From NCBI GenBank assembly GCA_020633655.1, contig JACKDF010000005.1:248001-312000 (forward strand): a stretch of 64,000 nt of DNA. Direction: 5' to 3'. A program made the translations under genes and the position numbers. A model generated the notes under the pieces. The model was not told the origin of the DNA. It ran no database searches and worked only from the letters and a program-made list of their open reading frames with translations. Source of the DNA: Deferribacteres bacterium. Its GTDB lineage: Bacteria > Zhuqueibacterota > Zhuqueibacteria > Zhuqueibacterales > Geothermadaptataceae. Of the stretch, positions 1 through 8,496 are shown one piece after another (positions within the stretch are counted from its first letter, which is position 1; each line of letters starts with the position of its first letter).

Positions 1-2
1 TG

Positions 3-152
3 GTTGGTGCACGCGTGAAATATTTGCAACGCTTTCAGATCGATACACTTAAACTTGGCTCGCTTGCCCCCGGGGCATGGCGTTATTTAACCAATAAGGA
101 GCTTGTCGCTCTAAAAAAAGCTGTGGAGTTGGATCATGGAACTAAGCAATAA
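3..152 (+). CDS. C-terminal end of an RsuA/RluB-type pseudouridine synthase (5' truncated)
   Basis: An open frame enters from the left edge and stops at TAA 150-152, giving the last 49 residues of a protein. The segment with RFQIDTLKLGSLAPGAWR followed by LTNKEL resembles the C-terminal strand and loop of RsuA/RluB/RluF rRNA pseudouridine synthases, whose usual form is RxRIGxxxLxxLxxGxWRxLTxxE. Those enzymes isomerise a specific uridine in 16S or 23S rRNA. The catalytic Asp and the S4 domain lie outside the window, so function rests on this tail only. The end overlaps the start of the next gene by 17 nt, which suggests co-transcription. Confidence 0.55.
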   Translation, partial: VGARVKYLQRFQIDTLKLGSLAPGAWRYLTNKELVALKKAVELDHGTKQ

Positions 153-1845
153 ACGAGTTCTTGTGCTTGGCGGCGCAGGACTTGTCGGCATGGCAATATG
201 CCGCAAACTAATCAAAGAATCGCCTGATGAACTGATTGTGGCCAGCTTGCAGGAAGATGAAGCAAATGAAGCTTATACAGCTCTAAAAAATGAATCCCTG
301 GGGAACACGATTGTCACACCGGAATGGGGTAATATTTTTGTGCGTGATTCTCTGCAAAATATCAGTCGAAATGAAATACTTGGTAATCCCCAAAATCGCC
401 AGACTTTAATTGAAGATGTATTGGGTGAGCTCAATGAGGAGGTGCTTAAAGCAAGCTATCTGTACCAGTTAATCATGCGTTATCGCCCGCATGTGGTTAT
501 CGATTGTATCAACTCGGCAACCGCACTGGCCTATCAGGATGTTTTTACCAGTTACCGCGAAGTGGCGAAGCAATTGGAGCAGACAAAATCCGATGCAAGT
601 AATCTCTCTGGGCTAACCAGTGAGGTGGAAAAGCTGCTTTGTACCTTGTACATACCGCAACTCATTCGCCATGTGCAGATTTTATACGAAGGCATGCGGC
701 GTGTGAAATCCGGATTTTATTTTAAAATTGGTACCAGCGGTACGGGTGGTATGGGATTAAATATTCCCTACACACACTCCGAAGAAAAACCCAGCCGGGT
801 TTTGCTGAGCAAGTCATCCATTGCCGGCGCGCACAGTTTGTTGCTCTTTCTAATGGCACGCACGCCGGATGCACCAATCACCAAAGAAATTAAACCGACA
901 GCCGCCATCGCCTGGAAACGCATTGTCTATGGTGAAATTCAAAAAGGCCGCAAACCGGTGCAACTTTACGACTGTACCCTGGACAAGGCGATGAAACTGG
1001 GCAAGCAGTTCAAGCTGGAAGATGGTTCCTGCGCACAGCGTATGGGTGATAAAACACTGCAATCGGTTTTTATCGATACTGGCGAAAATGGCATTTTTTC
1101 CAATGCCGAGTTCGAAGCTATCACTTCTTCCGGGCAAATGGAATTTATAACGCCGGAAGAAATTGCCCGTAGCGTGGTTTTTGAGTTAAAAGGCGGTAAT
1201 ACAGGCCATGATATCATCAATGCCCTGGATAATGCCACGATGGGGCCGACTTATCGGGCTGGGCTGCTGCGTGAACGCGCTCTCAACCGTATGCGTGAAT
1301 TGATGGACGAGCATGAATGTGACAGTATCGCATTTGAACTTTTAGGCCCACCTCGTCTAAGCAAGCTTTTGTTTGAGGGCCATCTTTTAAAACTGGCCTA
1401 CAAAACGATGGCTAACACGCGCAATGCTTCTGCAAAGGAAATGAGTGTCGCATTGGAAAATACCATTAAAGAGAATCAAAAATTGCGCTCGGAAATCATT
1501 TCTATCGGCATTCCCATTTTGCTTTCAGATGGAAAAAGTATTTTGCGCGGCCCGGTAGTAAAAATTCCTCCATATCGTGGAGAGTCGGAGCTTGCCGTGA
1601 ACGAAGAAAAAATCAACAAATGGTCCTCTGATGGCTGGGTGGATCTACGGGAAGAAAATATGCAGTTGTGGAAAAAGCGCATCGATGGAATTTTCGAGGA
1701 AATTCACAAACTCACCGACGAAAACACCAGCTCACAATACGACCGGGATGCTTCCTATTGGCTTGAAGACGACACCATCAACACGGGTAAAGTCGCGGGG
1801 TGGATTTTAGCCAATGAAGAACAAGGCGCGAGAATGAAGGAATAA
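136..1845 (+). CDS. Large NAD(P)-binding Rossmann-fold protein (SDR/epimerase-like), function unknown
   Basis: The 569-residue protein opens with a Rossmann nucleotide-binding motif GGAGLVG at residues 12-18, directly after strand VLVLG, as in extended short-chain dehydrogenases and NAD-dependent epimerases. A second conserved-looking block lies near residues 195-235 (KIGTSGTGGMGLNIPYTHSE, then a Ser/Lys-rich stretch), where an SDR active site would sit, but no clear YxxxK pair is visible. At 569 residues it is nearly twice the usual epimerase length, and the C-terminal 250 residues match nothing I recognise. It has no signal peptide or membrane segment and is probably cytoplasmic. It overlaps the upstream pseudouridine synthase gene. 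A hairpin terminator follows about 100 nt downstream. The fold is likely; substrate and pathway are unknown. Confidence 0.8.
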   Translation: MELSNKRVLVLGGAGLVGMAICRKLIKESPDELIVASLQEDEANEAYTALKNESLGNTIVTPEWGNIFVRDSLQNISRNEILGNPQNRQTLIEDVLGELNEEVLKASYLYQLIMRYRPHVVIDCINSATALAYQDVFTSYREVAKQLEQTKSDASNLSGLTSEVEKLLCTLYIPQLIRHVQILYEGMRRVKSGFYFKIGTSGTGGMGLNIPYTHSEEKPSRVLLSKSSIAGAHSLLLFLMARTPDAPITKEIKPTAAIAWKRIVYGEIQKGRKPVQLYDCTLDKAMKLGKQFKLEDGSCAQRMGDKTLQSVFIDTGENGIFSNAEFEAITSSGQMEFITPEEIARSVVFELKGGNTGHDIINALDNATMGPTYRAGLLRERALNRMRELMDEHECDSIAFELLGPPRLSKLLFEGHLLKLAYKTMANTRNASAKEMSVALENTIKENQKLRSEIISIGIPILLSDGKSILRGPVVKIPPYRGESELAVNEEKINKWSSDGWVDLREENMQLWKKRIDGIFEEIHKLTDENTSSQYDRDASYWLEDDTINTGKVAGWILANEEQGARMKE

Positions 1846-1946
1846 GTTGCCGCGTGCGAATCTGCTAAACGTCTAAGGATTTGGTAATTAGTACGAAAAG
1901 GACTCATTCTTACACCGCTAAAGTTTCTGGAAAATACAGGGCAAAT

Positions 1947-1979
1947 AGGCGACTTCACATGTGAAGGTCGCCTTTTTTA
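1947..1979 (+). terminator. Rho-independent terminator after the Rossmann-fold gene
   Basis: AGGCGAC pairs with GTCGCCT around an inner self-complementary stretch (CTTCACATGTGAAG) and is followed by a run of T. It sits about 100 nt after the stop at 1845 and ends the first transcription unit. Confidence 0.8.
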
Positions 1980-2116
1980 TGCTTGGATAGGGAATCGATA
2001 TTTGATATCTTTCTTTTTAAGAAGTGAACCATCGTGTTTGAAAGCTGTCTTATTTTTGAACTATTGCAGCACAGATTTAGTCATCCTGGTAAATTATCAC
2101 AAAAGGAAATTTTCTC

Positions 2117-3097
2117 TTGGATTCAAATAACTACGATATATTAATCATTGGTTCCGGTCCAATCGGATTGGCCTGTGGCATTGAAGCAAAGAAAAAAGGT
2201 TTGAGTCATCTCATTCTCGAAAAAGGATTTTTGCTCGACGCCGTTTATCGGTTTCCGACAAACTGCATTTTTTTCTCAACACCCGAATTAGTAGAGATCG
2301 GAGACATACCCTTTCTTACAAATGGCCCGAAACCTACACGTACAGAATTACTGCGTTATTACACAAAAGTAGCCGAGTTTTATGATCTCAACTTCCGGTT
2401 GCGGCAGAATGTCGTCGGCGTTGCTAAAAACAATGGTAATTTCGAGGTAAAAACAACGACAGGTGATTATTATTCTGCCAAAGCTGTTGTACTCGCTATC
2501 GGATTTTTTGATCATCCCAATATGCTGGATATTCCGGGTGAAGATTTGGAAAAAGTCACGCATTTTTATACGGAGTCCCATCCGTACTACCGCACCAAGG
2601 TTGCAGTTATTGGCGGGCAGAATTCTGCGGTGGAATCGGCGTTGGAATTGTATCGTGCCGGCGCAGAGGTTACGCTCATTCACCGGGAAGAAACGGTTGG
2701 ACGCAGTGTGAAATACTGGATTAAGCCAGATATTGAAAATCGTATCAAAGAAGGCAGTATCAAAGCCTTTTTCAATACAGTGGTAAAAGAAATTCATGCG
2801 GATAAAATCCATGTGCAGACAAAAAATGAAGCACCATTTGAGCTGGATAATGACTTCGTGCTGGCGATGACCGGTTATCACCCTGATTTTGATTTATTGC
2901 GGCAGGCAGGGGTGGAAATAAATGAAGATGGTTTTATTCCGGTCTACAACCGCGAAACCATGGAAACAAATGTACCTGGATTGTACCTGGCCGGTGTTGT
3001 CGCCGGCGGCATCCGCGACGCGAACCGGATTTTCATCGAAAACGGGCGCGTGCATGCGAAGTACGTTATCGATCATTTCACTGGTACACGCGAATAA
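2117..3097 (+). CDS. ypdA: YpdA-family FAD/NAD(P) oxidoreductase (putative bacillithiol disulfide reductase)
   Basis: This 326-residue flavoprotein has an N-terminal FAD-binding GSGPIG at residues 12-17, a second dinucleotide motif VIGGQNSA near residue 168, and a late FAD motif ending in GLYLAGVVAGG. The segment with RFPTNCIFFSTPELVEIGD and KPTR is characteristic of YpdA/Bdr, which reduces oxidised bacillithiol with NADPH. Unlike thioredoxin reductase it lacks the redox CxxC. The start is a TTG at 2117, preceded by AAAAGGA. It is followed 3 nt later by the hydrolase at 3101 and then lpdA, so it probably leads an operon. Bacillithiol synthesis genes are not in this window, so the substrate is inferred from the family. 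Confidence 0.85.
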   Translation: MDSNNYDILIIGSGPIGLACGIEAKKKGLSHLILEKGFLLDAVYRFPTNCIFFSTPELVEIGDIPFLTNGPKPTRTELLRYYTKVAEFYDLNFRLRQNVVGVAKNNGNFEVKTTTGDYYSAKAVVLAIGFFDHPNMLDIPGEDLEKVTHFYTESHPYYRTKVAVIGGQNSAVESALELYRAGAEVTLIHREETVGRSVKYWIKPDIENRIKEGSIKAFFNTVVKEIHADKIHVQTKNEAPFELDNDFVLAMTGYHPDFDLLRQAGVEINEDGFIPVYNRETMETNVPGLYLAGVVAGGIRDANRIFIENGRVHAKYVIDHFTGTRE

Positions 3098-3100
3098 AGA

Positions 3101-4102
3101 ATGATGCAGCTCCTGAGAAAGATCGTTCGAAAATTAAAGCTACTTGCTCTTTTCACTTCAATCTTTCTTGTGGCAATAGCCCTTGCTGGCTTGATTTATG
3201 AGCAGGTTAGCAGAAAGCTGGTCATAAACGAGTTTCAACCGGATGGTGACTTTGTCATTATTAACTCCCATAAAATGCATTACTTGAAAAAAGGTAAAAG
3301 CAAGCCAACGGTAGTTTTTGAATCTGGCTTGGATCCCGGTGGGCATCTGCCCTGGTTTAAAGTGCAGGATGCATGTTCTGAATTTGCAACGACGATATCC
3401 TATGACAGATCTGGTGTTTTGTGGAGTGAAAGAGGACATTCTCCCAAAACGGCTTCAGCAATATCAGAGGAGTTGTCCCTACTACTAGCGAAAACTGAGT
3501 GTGCAAAACCGTATATTATTGTAGCTCATTCATTAGCTGGATTGTTTACGCGCAATTTCATAGTTCAAAATAAAGAAAGTGTTCAAGGCGTCATATTTGT
3601 CGACGTCTCTCACCCGGAACAGGATGAAAGAAAGACAAAAGAGTTCAGGGAGATTTCAAAACCGATATCCCCGTGGATCATACGCTCTGCTTCAGCTTTG
3701 GGAATTTTACGGTTGTTTTATAACAAGGCCTATCCCGGGACAGAAAAAGAGGATGCTATTAATCAAACAGTTCATGCGTTGTTTTACAACGGCGTTTCAA
3801 CATTTTTAGAAGAACAAGATAGTATGAAAACGTTTTTAGCCGAATCGAGAACCTATCAGGATTTTGATTCAATTCCGCTCAGAATCATTACTGGCTATTC
3901 GCCAAATAGGTATTCCGAGATTAAAAATGAAAAATTGCGAGCTGAGTTCTTTAACTATAAAATGGAATTGCAACATGATTTATTAAATCTGTCTTCGCAG
4001 AGTTCTCAAATATGTGCCAATGAAAGTGGGCATTATGTTCAATTGGAACAACCCGAAATAATTGTAGATCAAATTAGAGAATTGATCAAATTAAAGAATT
4101 AA
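3101..4102 (+). CDS. Membrane-anchored alpha/beta hydrolase
   Basis: A single N-terminal membrane segment (about residues 14-33, very Leu/Ile/Ala rich) is followed by an alpha/beta-hydrolase domain. The nucleophile elbow AHSLAG places the catalytic Ser at residue 144, and the His is probably H311 in SGHYVQLEQPE near the C-terminus, a common position in the family. An oxyanion-type loop (ESGLDPGGHLPW) lies near residue 70. The protein is probably tethered to the inner membrane with the enzyme facing the periplasm. It lies 3 nt after ypdA and 12 nt before lpdA, so the three are likely one transcript. The substrate cannot be told from the sequence; esterase or lipase-like activity is the family expectation. 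Confidence 0.8.
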   Translation: MMQLLRKIVRKLKLLALFTSIFLVAIALAGLIYEQVSRKLVINEFQPDGDFVIINSHKMHYLKKGKSKPTVVFESGLDPGGHLPWFKVQDACSEFATTISYDRSGVLWSERGHSPKTASAISEELSLLLAKTECAKPYIIVAHSLAGLFTRNFIVQNKESVQGVIFVDVSHPEQDERKTKEFREISKPISPWIIRSASALGILRLFYNKAYPGTEKEDAINQTVHALFYNGVSTFLEEQDSMKTFLAESRTYQDFDSIPLRIITGYSPNRYSEIKNEKLRAEFFNYKMELQHDLLNLSSQSSQICANESGHYVQLEQPEIIVDQIRELIKLKN

Positions 4103-4114
4103 AGAAAGTTAGCT

Positions 4115-5509
4115 ATGGCTGAAAAATATGATGTGGTTGTCGTTGGTGGCGGTCCGGGCGGATACGTTGCGGCAATTCGGTTAGCGCAGTTGGGGAAATC
4201 AGTTGCCATCGTTGAAAAGGATAAAATGGGTGGACTCTGTCTAAACTGGGGCTGTATTCCGAGCAAAGCGCTCATTCGCAGTGCAGAAGTGCTCCATCTT
4301 ATGCAGAATGCGAAATCATTTGGACTTTCGGCTGAAAATGTCGCGTACGATTTCCCAAAAGTAATCCAGCGCAGCCGCACTGTGGCGAAGAAGCTCAACA
4401 AAGGTGTTGAGTACCTGATGAAGAAGAACAAGATTACAACGATTTTCGGAACGGCAAAGCTTGGCAGAGAAAAACAGGTATTCATCACCGATAACGAGGG
4501 AAAAGAAACAAACATCGTTGGGGAGAACATCATTATCGCGACCGGTGGGAAACACCGTTCTCTGCCCGGTATTGAGATTGATCATGAGCGTATTCTAAAC
4601 AGTACAGATGCCATGCTTTTGCAAAAAGTTCCGGAATCGATGGTCGTTATTGGCGGTGGGGCAATCGGTGTAGAGTATGCTTATATCTACTCCAGTTTTG
4701 GCACAAAAATCACGCTTGTTGAGATGCTTCCACACATACTTCCCCTCGAAGACGAAGAAATTATCAACACATTGACTTCGAGTTATAAAAAAGCGGGAAT
4801 CAAAATCGAGACCAGTGCGCGTGTTGAGCATATTGCAAAAACGGATACAGGCATTGCTGTAACCATTACCACTGATGCAGGCGAGAAGCACATCGAGGGG
4901 GAGGTTGCACTGATGGCTGTTGGTTTCTCCGGAAATTCAGAAAACCTGGGACTTGAAGAACTTGGAATGACAATCGAGCGCAGTTTTGTTAAAGTCGATG
5001 AAATGTGCCGAACGAATGTTGAAGGATATTATGCAATCGGCGATATAAATGGTCCACCATTACTGGCGCATGTAGCCTCCGCAGAAGGTGTGATGGTTGC
5101 TGAACACATCGCGGGCTTGCAGCCGAAACCTGTGGATTACAAAAATATCCCCGGTTGCACATACTGCCAGCCACAAGTGGCGAGCATGGGACTCACGGAA
5201 AAAGCAGCCAGAGAAGCAGGATATGAGCTGAAAATTGGCCGATTTCCATTTTCAGCAGTGGGTAAAGCAATTGCCTTGGGTGAAACGAACGGATTTGCCA
5301 AGTTGATTTTTGATGCAAAAACGGAGGAACTGCTCGGCGCGCATCTCATCGGACCGGAAGCCACGGAACTCATTGCTGAATTGGGTGTTGCCCGAACGCT
5401 GGAAACAACCGCAGCTGAGCTTTTCAAAACTGTACATGCGCATCCAACACTGTCAGAGGCCATAATGGAAGCGGCAGCTGACGCACATGGAGAGGCAATC
5501 AATATTTGA
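4115..5509 (+). CDS. lpdA: Dihydrolipoyl dehydrogenase (E3)
   Basis: This 464-residue protein has the length and motifs of lipoamide dehydrogenase. These are the FAD motif GGGPGG at residues 11-16, the redox-active disulfide C42-x4-C47 in GLCLNWGCIPSKA, an NAD motif GGGAIG near residue 187, and the C-terminal HAHPTLSE (H443, E448), which supplies the catalytic base across the dimer. It reoxidises dihydrolipoyl groups of 2-oxoacid dehydrogenase complexes or the glycine cleavage system using NAD. The lipoyl synthase gene lies two genes downstream on the same strand, a fitting pathway neighbour, although no E1 or E2 gene is in the window. Its stop overlaps the start of the methyltransferase gene. 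Confidence 0.95.
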   Translation: MAEKYDVVVVGGGPGGYVAAIRLAQLGKSVAIVEKDKMGGLCLNWGCIPSKALIRSAEVLHLMQNAKSFGLSAENVAYDFPKVIQRSRTVAKKLNKGVEYLMKKNKITTIFGTAKLGREKQVFITDNEGKETNIVGENIIIATGGKHRSLPGIEIDHERILNSTDAMLLQKVPESMVVIGGGAIGVEYAYIYSSFGTKITLVEMLPHILPLEDEEIINTLTSSYKKAGIKIETSARVEHIAKTDTGIAVTITTDAGEKHIEGEVALMAVGFSGNSENLGLEELGMTIERSFVKVDEMCRTNVEGYYAIGDINGPPLLAHVASAEGVMVAEHIAGLQPKPVDYKNIPGCTYCQPQVASMGLTEKAAREAGYELKIGRFPFSAVGKAIALGETNGFAKLIFDAKTEELLGAHLIGPEATELIAELGVARTLETTAAELFKTVHAHPTLSEAIMEAAADAHGEAINI

Positions 5510-6120
5510 ATGAGAATGATTACATTCACTCCTTCTATAAACCGCCATTTCTGGTGATGGAAACATTGGCAGAGGAAGCGAAGAAGAATGGTTTTCCCAT
5601 AATCGGTGTACAGACCGGACGGCTTTTGCAGCATTATGCATCGATTGCGAATGCCCGCCGAATTTTTGAGATGGGATCCGGATTTGGCTATTCTGCGCTC
5701 TGGTTCGTTGCAGGAATGGCACAAACCGGGCGTATAATCTGCAGCGATTTTTCCACCGAAAACCTGCAAAAGGCTGAAAAATTATTTGCAAATTTACACT
5801 TGCCACAACAGGTCATCCCTCGCTGCGGCAATGCATTGGAAATACTTGAATTGTATGATAAATTTTTTGATATCGTTTTTATAGATATTGATAAACACTG
5901 GTACAGTGACGCCTTTGATGCTGCCTGGCCGAAAGTACGGAAAGGTGGCTTCCTCATAGCCGATAATATCTTCTGGAAAGGTACGGTCTTCGCGTCGGCG
6001 ACGGGAAATGAATCCACAGAGGCAATCCAGCTTTTTACACGCCGGGTTTTTAATCAACCGGATGCAGAAAGTGTTATTTTACCAGTAGATGATGGTGTAC
6101 TTGTAGCGATGAAAAAATAG
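5506..6120 (+). CDS. SAM-dependent O-methyltransferase (catechol OMT-like family)
   Basis: This 204-residue class I methyltransferase has SAM motif I in FEMGSGFGYSA (about residues 50-60), an acidic residue after the second strand (CSDFS), and FIDIDKHWYSDAF near residues 124-136, a pattern typical of the O-methyltransferase 3 family (CCoAOMT/COMT-like), where the Asp residues bind the metal. The family methylates hydroxyl groups of small catechol-like molecules; the substrate here is unknown. The start is the TTG at 5506, which overlaps the lpdA stop (TTGA), implying translational coupling. lipA begins 9 nt after its stop. Confidence 0.85.
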   Translation: MNENDYIHSFYKPPFLVMETLAEEAKKNGFPIIGVQTGRLLQHYASIANARRIFEMGSGFGYSALWFVAGMAQTGRIICSDFSTENLQKAEKLFANLHLPQQVIPRCGNALEILELYDKFFDIVFIDIDKHWYSDAFDAAWPKVRKGGFLIADNIFWKGTVFASATGNESTEAIQLFTRRVFNQPDAESVILPVDDGVLVAMKK

Positions 6121-6129
6121 GAAGAATTT

Positions 6130-7014
6130 ATGCATGAATTAAAAACACGTCGCCCCCGGCAACCGGAGTGGCTCAAAATAAAAATACCCAACAAGCGTAC
6201 CTACTTCAATTTACGAAGTCTGGTGGAAGACCAGAATTTGCATACGGTTTGCCAGGAAGCGAAATGTCCGAACATGTCTGAATGCTGGACACGCGGCACA
6301 GCGACCTTTATGATTCTCGGGGATGTGTGCACGCGCAGCTGTGGATTTTGCGCTATCAAAACCGGGCGACCAACATGGTTGGACACAGACGAACCGCGTC
6401 GCGTTGCTGATGCCGTTGATACAATGAAACTTAACCATGCTGTAATTACTTCAGTCAACCGTGATGAGCTCGACGATGGTGGCGCCGGAATTTTCGCCGC
6501 AACTATTCGCGAAATAAAAAAAAGGCGTCCGCAATGCAGTGTTGAAGTTTTAATTCCTGATTTTAAAGGAGATGAGGTTGCGCTGCGCATCGTAGTGGAT
6601 GCACATCCGGAAATTCTCAATCACAATATCGAAACCGTGCCACACCTTTACCATATCGTGCGCCCGCAGGCGAAGTACCAGCGCTCCCTGGATGTTTTGC
6701 AAAAAGCGAAGGAGTGGGGCATGACCACAAAATCCGGTTTGATGGTTGGCATTGGCGAAAAGCCGGAGGAGGTAGAGGTTGTCCTTCGCGATTTGCGCAA
6801 ACATGGAGTGGACATCATCACGATCGGCCAATACATGCAACCAACCACACAACACTTGCCAATCGATCGCTATGTACATCCCAAGGAATTTGAGCATTAT
6901 AAACAGTTCGGTTTGTCCCTTGGATTCAGTCATGTAGAGAGTGGCCCCCTCGTCCGCAGTTCCTATCATGCCGATGAGCAGGTAGGGCGTAAATTGCATG
7001 GAGTTTTTGATTGA
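6130..7014 (+). CDS. lipA: Lipoyl synthase
   Basis: This radical-SAM enzyme of 294 residues carries both iron-sulfur motifs of LipA. The auxiliary cluster cysteines are C41, C46 and C52 (CQEAKCPNMSEC) and the radical SAM cysteines are C67, C71 and C74 (CTRSCGFC). The C-terminal RSSYHADE includes the serine that ligates the auxiliary cluster. It inserts two sulfurs into protein-bound octanoyl groups to make lipoyl cofactor. A GGAAG ribosome site precedes the ATG at 6130. It lies in the same unit as lpdA, whose complexes need the cofactor. No octanoyltransferase (lipB/lipM) gene is seen here. Confidence 0.96.
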   Translation: MHELKTRRPRQPEWLKIKIPNKRTYFNLRSLVEDQNLHTVCQEAKCPNMSECWTRGTATFMILGDVCTRSCGFCAIKTGRPTWLDTDEPRRVADAVDTMKLNHAVITSVNRDELDDGGAGIFAATIREIKKRRPQCSVEVLIPDFKGDEVALRIVVDAHPEILNHNIETVPHLYHIVRPQAKYQRSLDVLQKAKEWGMTTKSGLMVGIGEKPEEVEVVLRDLRKHGVDIITIGQYMQPTTQHLPIDRYVHPKEFEHYKQFGLSLGFSHVESGPLVRSSYHADEQVGRKLHGVFD

Positions 7015-7129
7015 TGGATTGTTTGATTTTTATATAACTTGAGCATTGTTTCTTGAGCGTTGAATATTGTGTGTTGAAATATTCCCCCTATCTTTAAAAG
7101 TTTATCACTAAAGTTTAAAAGGATGTGAT

Positions 7130-7579
7130 ATGCCCAAACGCCTTGTAAAAATCTATACCGACGGTGCTTGTAGTGGGAATCCCGGTCCGGGTGGATGGGG
7201 AGTGCTGCTTCAATTCGGTGAGCATAGTAAAGAATTGGCTGGATACGAGGCAAACACAACCAATAATCGCATGGAAATTCAAGCAGTTATCGAAGGGTTA
7301 CAGGCTTTGAAAGAGTCGTGCACTGTGAAGCTCTATTCGGACAGTGCCTATGTTGTGAATACATTCAAACAAGGTTGGCTAATAAACTGGAAGCGCAACG
7401 GCTGGAAGCGTGGGCCACGTAAAAACGAGCAGGTGCAAAATGAAGACCTGTGGCGCATATTAGATAATCTGGTGCAGAATCATGAAGTTGAATTTATAAA
7501 AGTCCAGGGACATGCCGGGCATGAATTTAATGAAAGAGTGGATCGCCTGGCAGTGGAGCAAATAGAGAAAAATCGATAG
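7130..7579 (+). CDS. rnhA: Ribonuclease HI
   Basis: This 149-residue protein is the standard length for bacterial RNase HI. The catalytic carboxylates are visible: D11 in YTDGACSGNPGPGGWG, E49 in NNRMEIQA, D71 in YSDSAYVVN and D138 in RVDRLAVE, with the usual mobile His loop in GHAGHEFNE. It cleaves the RNA strand of RNA-DNA hybrids, including R-loops and Okazaki primers. The basic handle region (WKRNGWKRGPRK) is intact. AAAGGATGTGAT precedes the ATG. A strong bidirectional terminator follows directly. Confidence 0.96.
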   Translation: MPKRLVKIYTDGACSGNPGPGGWGVLLQFGEHSKELAGYEANTTNNRMEIQAVIEGLQALKESCTVKLYSDSAYVVNTFKQGWLINWKRNGWKRGPRKNEQVQNEDLWRILDNLVQNHEVEFIKVQGHAGHEFNERVDRLAVEQIEKNR

Positions 7580-7584
7580 AATTT

Positions 7585-7616
7585 AAAAAGCCCCTTGTGC
7601 AAACAAGGGGCTTTTT
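7585..7616. terminator. Bidirectional rho-independent terminator
   Basis: AAAAAGCCCCTTG and CAAGGGGCTTTTT form a perfect 13-bp stem around a 6-nt loop. A-rich and T-rich flanks let it work for rnhA on the plus strand and for the DUF1854 gene ending at 7618 on the minus strand. Confidence 0.93.
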
Positions 7617-7617
7617 G

Positions 7618-8121
7618 TTAATCCAGGTACAGCCACAGCCAGTCTTTGCTGTCCCGATCGAGTTTTTCAAGATCATCGATGAAATAGCGATCACCACTTA
7701 TATCTTTGATCAGAATCCCATCGTTTTCAAGCTGACGTGGCGTTTCGTTGCGACGCATGAAAAAACTGCGTTTTCCCGCTTTTGTTATCACCTTCCAGTT
7801 GTAAAGCTCGTTCTCATCTAAAATCGATTCGATTTTCACAATTTCAGGTACATAGTTCACTGCTTGTATTTCTCTCTCAAGTAAATTCCTGATGGCGCTG
7901 TCCGTTATCAGGTCCAGCGACTTCAGGAGAGCGACTTCCTTGCCCTCCCACAGACGAATGCTGATATATTCATCCTTATGACGCCAGGGAAAACACCGAA
8001 CGATTCGTACGGGGACATCCTGTATTTCACCATCGGCGTTTTTGCGCCGAACACCTGGTTTTCCATCTTTGCAACGCACCAATTCGATGCCGTTGTCGAG
8101 TATGTATGTATTTTTTTGCAT
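7618..8121 (-). CDS. DUF1854 family protein, partner of the neighbouring ABC transporter
   Basis: This is a soluble 167-residue protein with no signal peptide. The layout matches DUF1854: an N-terminal half with VPVRIVRCFPW and a C-terminal segment near residues 118-150 where RNETPRQLENDGILIKDI and DRYFIDDLEKLD recall the family pattern of an Arg-rich strand, then a D-G-x-R-Y-x-I-x-D-L motif. DUF1854 genes are commonly found beside MsbA-like ABC exporters, and in some genomes beside cyanophycin genes; no cyanophycin gene is seen here. AAAAAGGAG precedes the ATG. It is oriented with the ABC gene at 8497-10782 but separated from it by 375 bp containing two repeat elements. Its biochemical role is unknown. 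Confidence 0.8.
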   Translation of the reverse strand: MQKNTYILDNGIELVRCKDGKPGVRRKNADGEIQDVPVRIVRCFPWRHKDEYISIRLWEGKEVALLKSLDLITDSAIRNLLEREIQAVNYVPEIVKIESILDENELYNWKVITKAGKRSFFMRRNETPRQLENDGILIKDISGDRYFIDDLEKLDRDSKDWLWLYLD

Positions 8122-8150
8122 AAAGACTCCTTTTTAATAAGCGTAACCTA

Positions 8151-8239
8151 AGCTACTTTATTCATAAACCACAAGATTGAGCAGGTGATTTCCCCTGCCC
8201 ATCGCTCAACTTGAGCATTTCATGAATAAAGCAGGCTAA
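8151..8239. repeat. 88-bp palindromic repeat, family R1 (copy A)
   Basis: Inverted ends of the type CTTTATTCAT and ATGAATAAAG flank a core with GGTGATTTCCCC followed by TGCCCATCG and a TTGAGCATTT block. It is closely related to the elements at 53216, 29819, 11820 and 24164. It lies just upstream of the DUF1854 gene. Nothing coding is visible in it. Confidence 0.8.
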
Positions 8240-8354
8240 AAACTATCGTAAATATTATCAATTTGCCATCACCATTGTTTGGGGCTGCTTGCATTTGTCA
8301 GGAAACCAAAGTGATGAAAGGCACGAGAACTTGCTTTCGGATGTAAACCTTAGG

Positions 8355-8480
8355 GAATGTCCAAGCTGTGCGAAAAAGCGCCGAGGCTAAGCTCGTCGAT
8401 GCTGGACTAATTTCCACCGGGCACTTCGACGTGCTCAGTGTCCGGTGGAAATTTTTGTTCTTGCACAGTCTGGACGATTC
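8355..8480. repeat. Inverted-repeat element, family R2 (copy 1)
   Basis: The ends are complementary (GAATGTCCAAGCTGTGCGA on the left, and on the right TTGCACAGTCTGGACGATTC). An inner 10-bp stem, TTTCCACCGG (8411-8420) with CCGGTGGAAA (8442-8451), encloses a loop with CTTCGACGTGCTCAG, and AAGCTCGTCGATGC lies between the arms. It has no coding potential and resembles a MITE or REP cluster. It sits between the ABC transporter and DUF1854 genes. A relative lies at 32474-32642. Confidence 0.75.
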
Positions 8481-8496
8481 ACCTGGCATGCACTTA

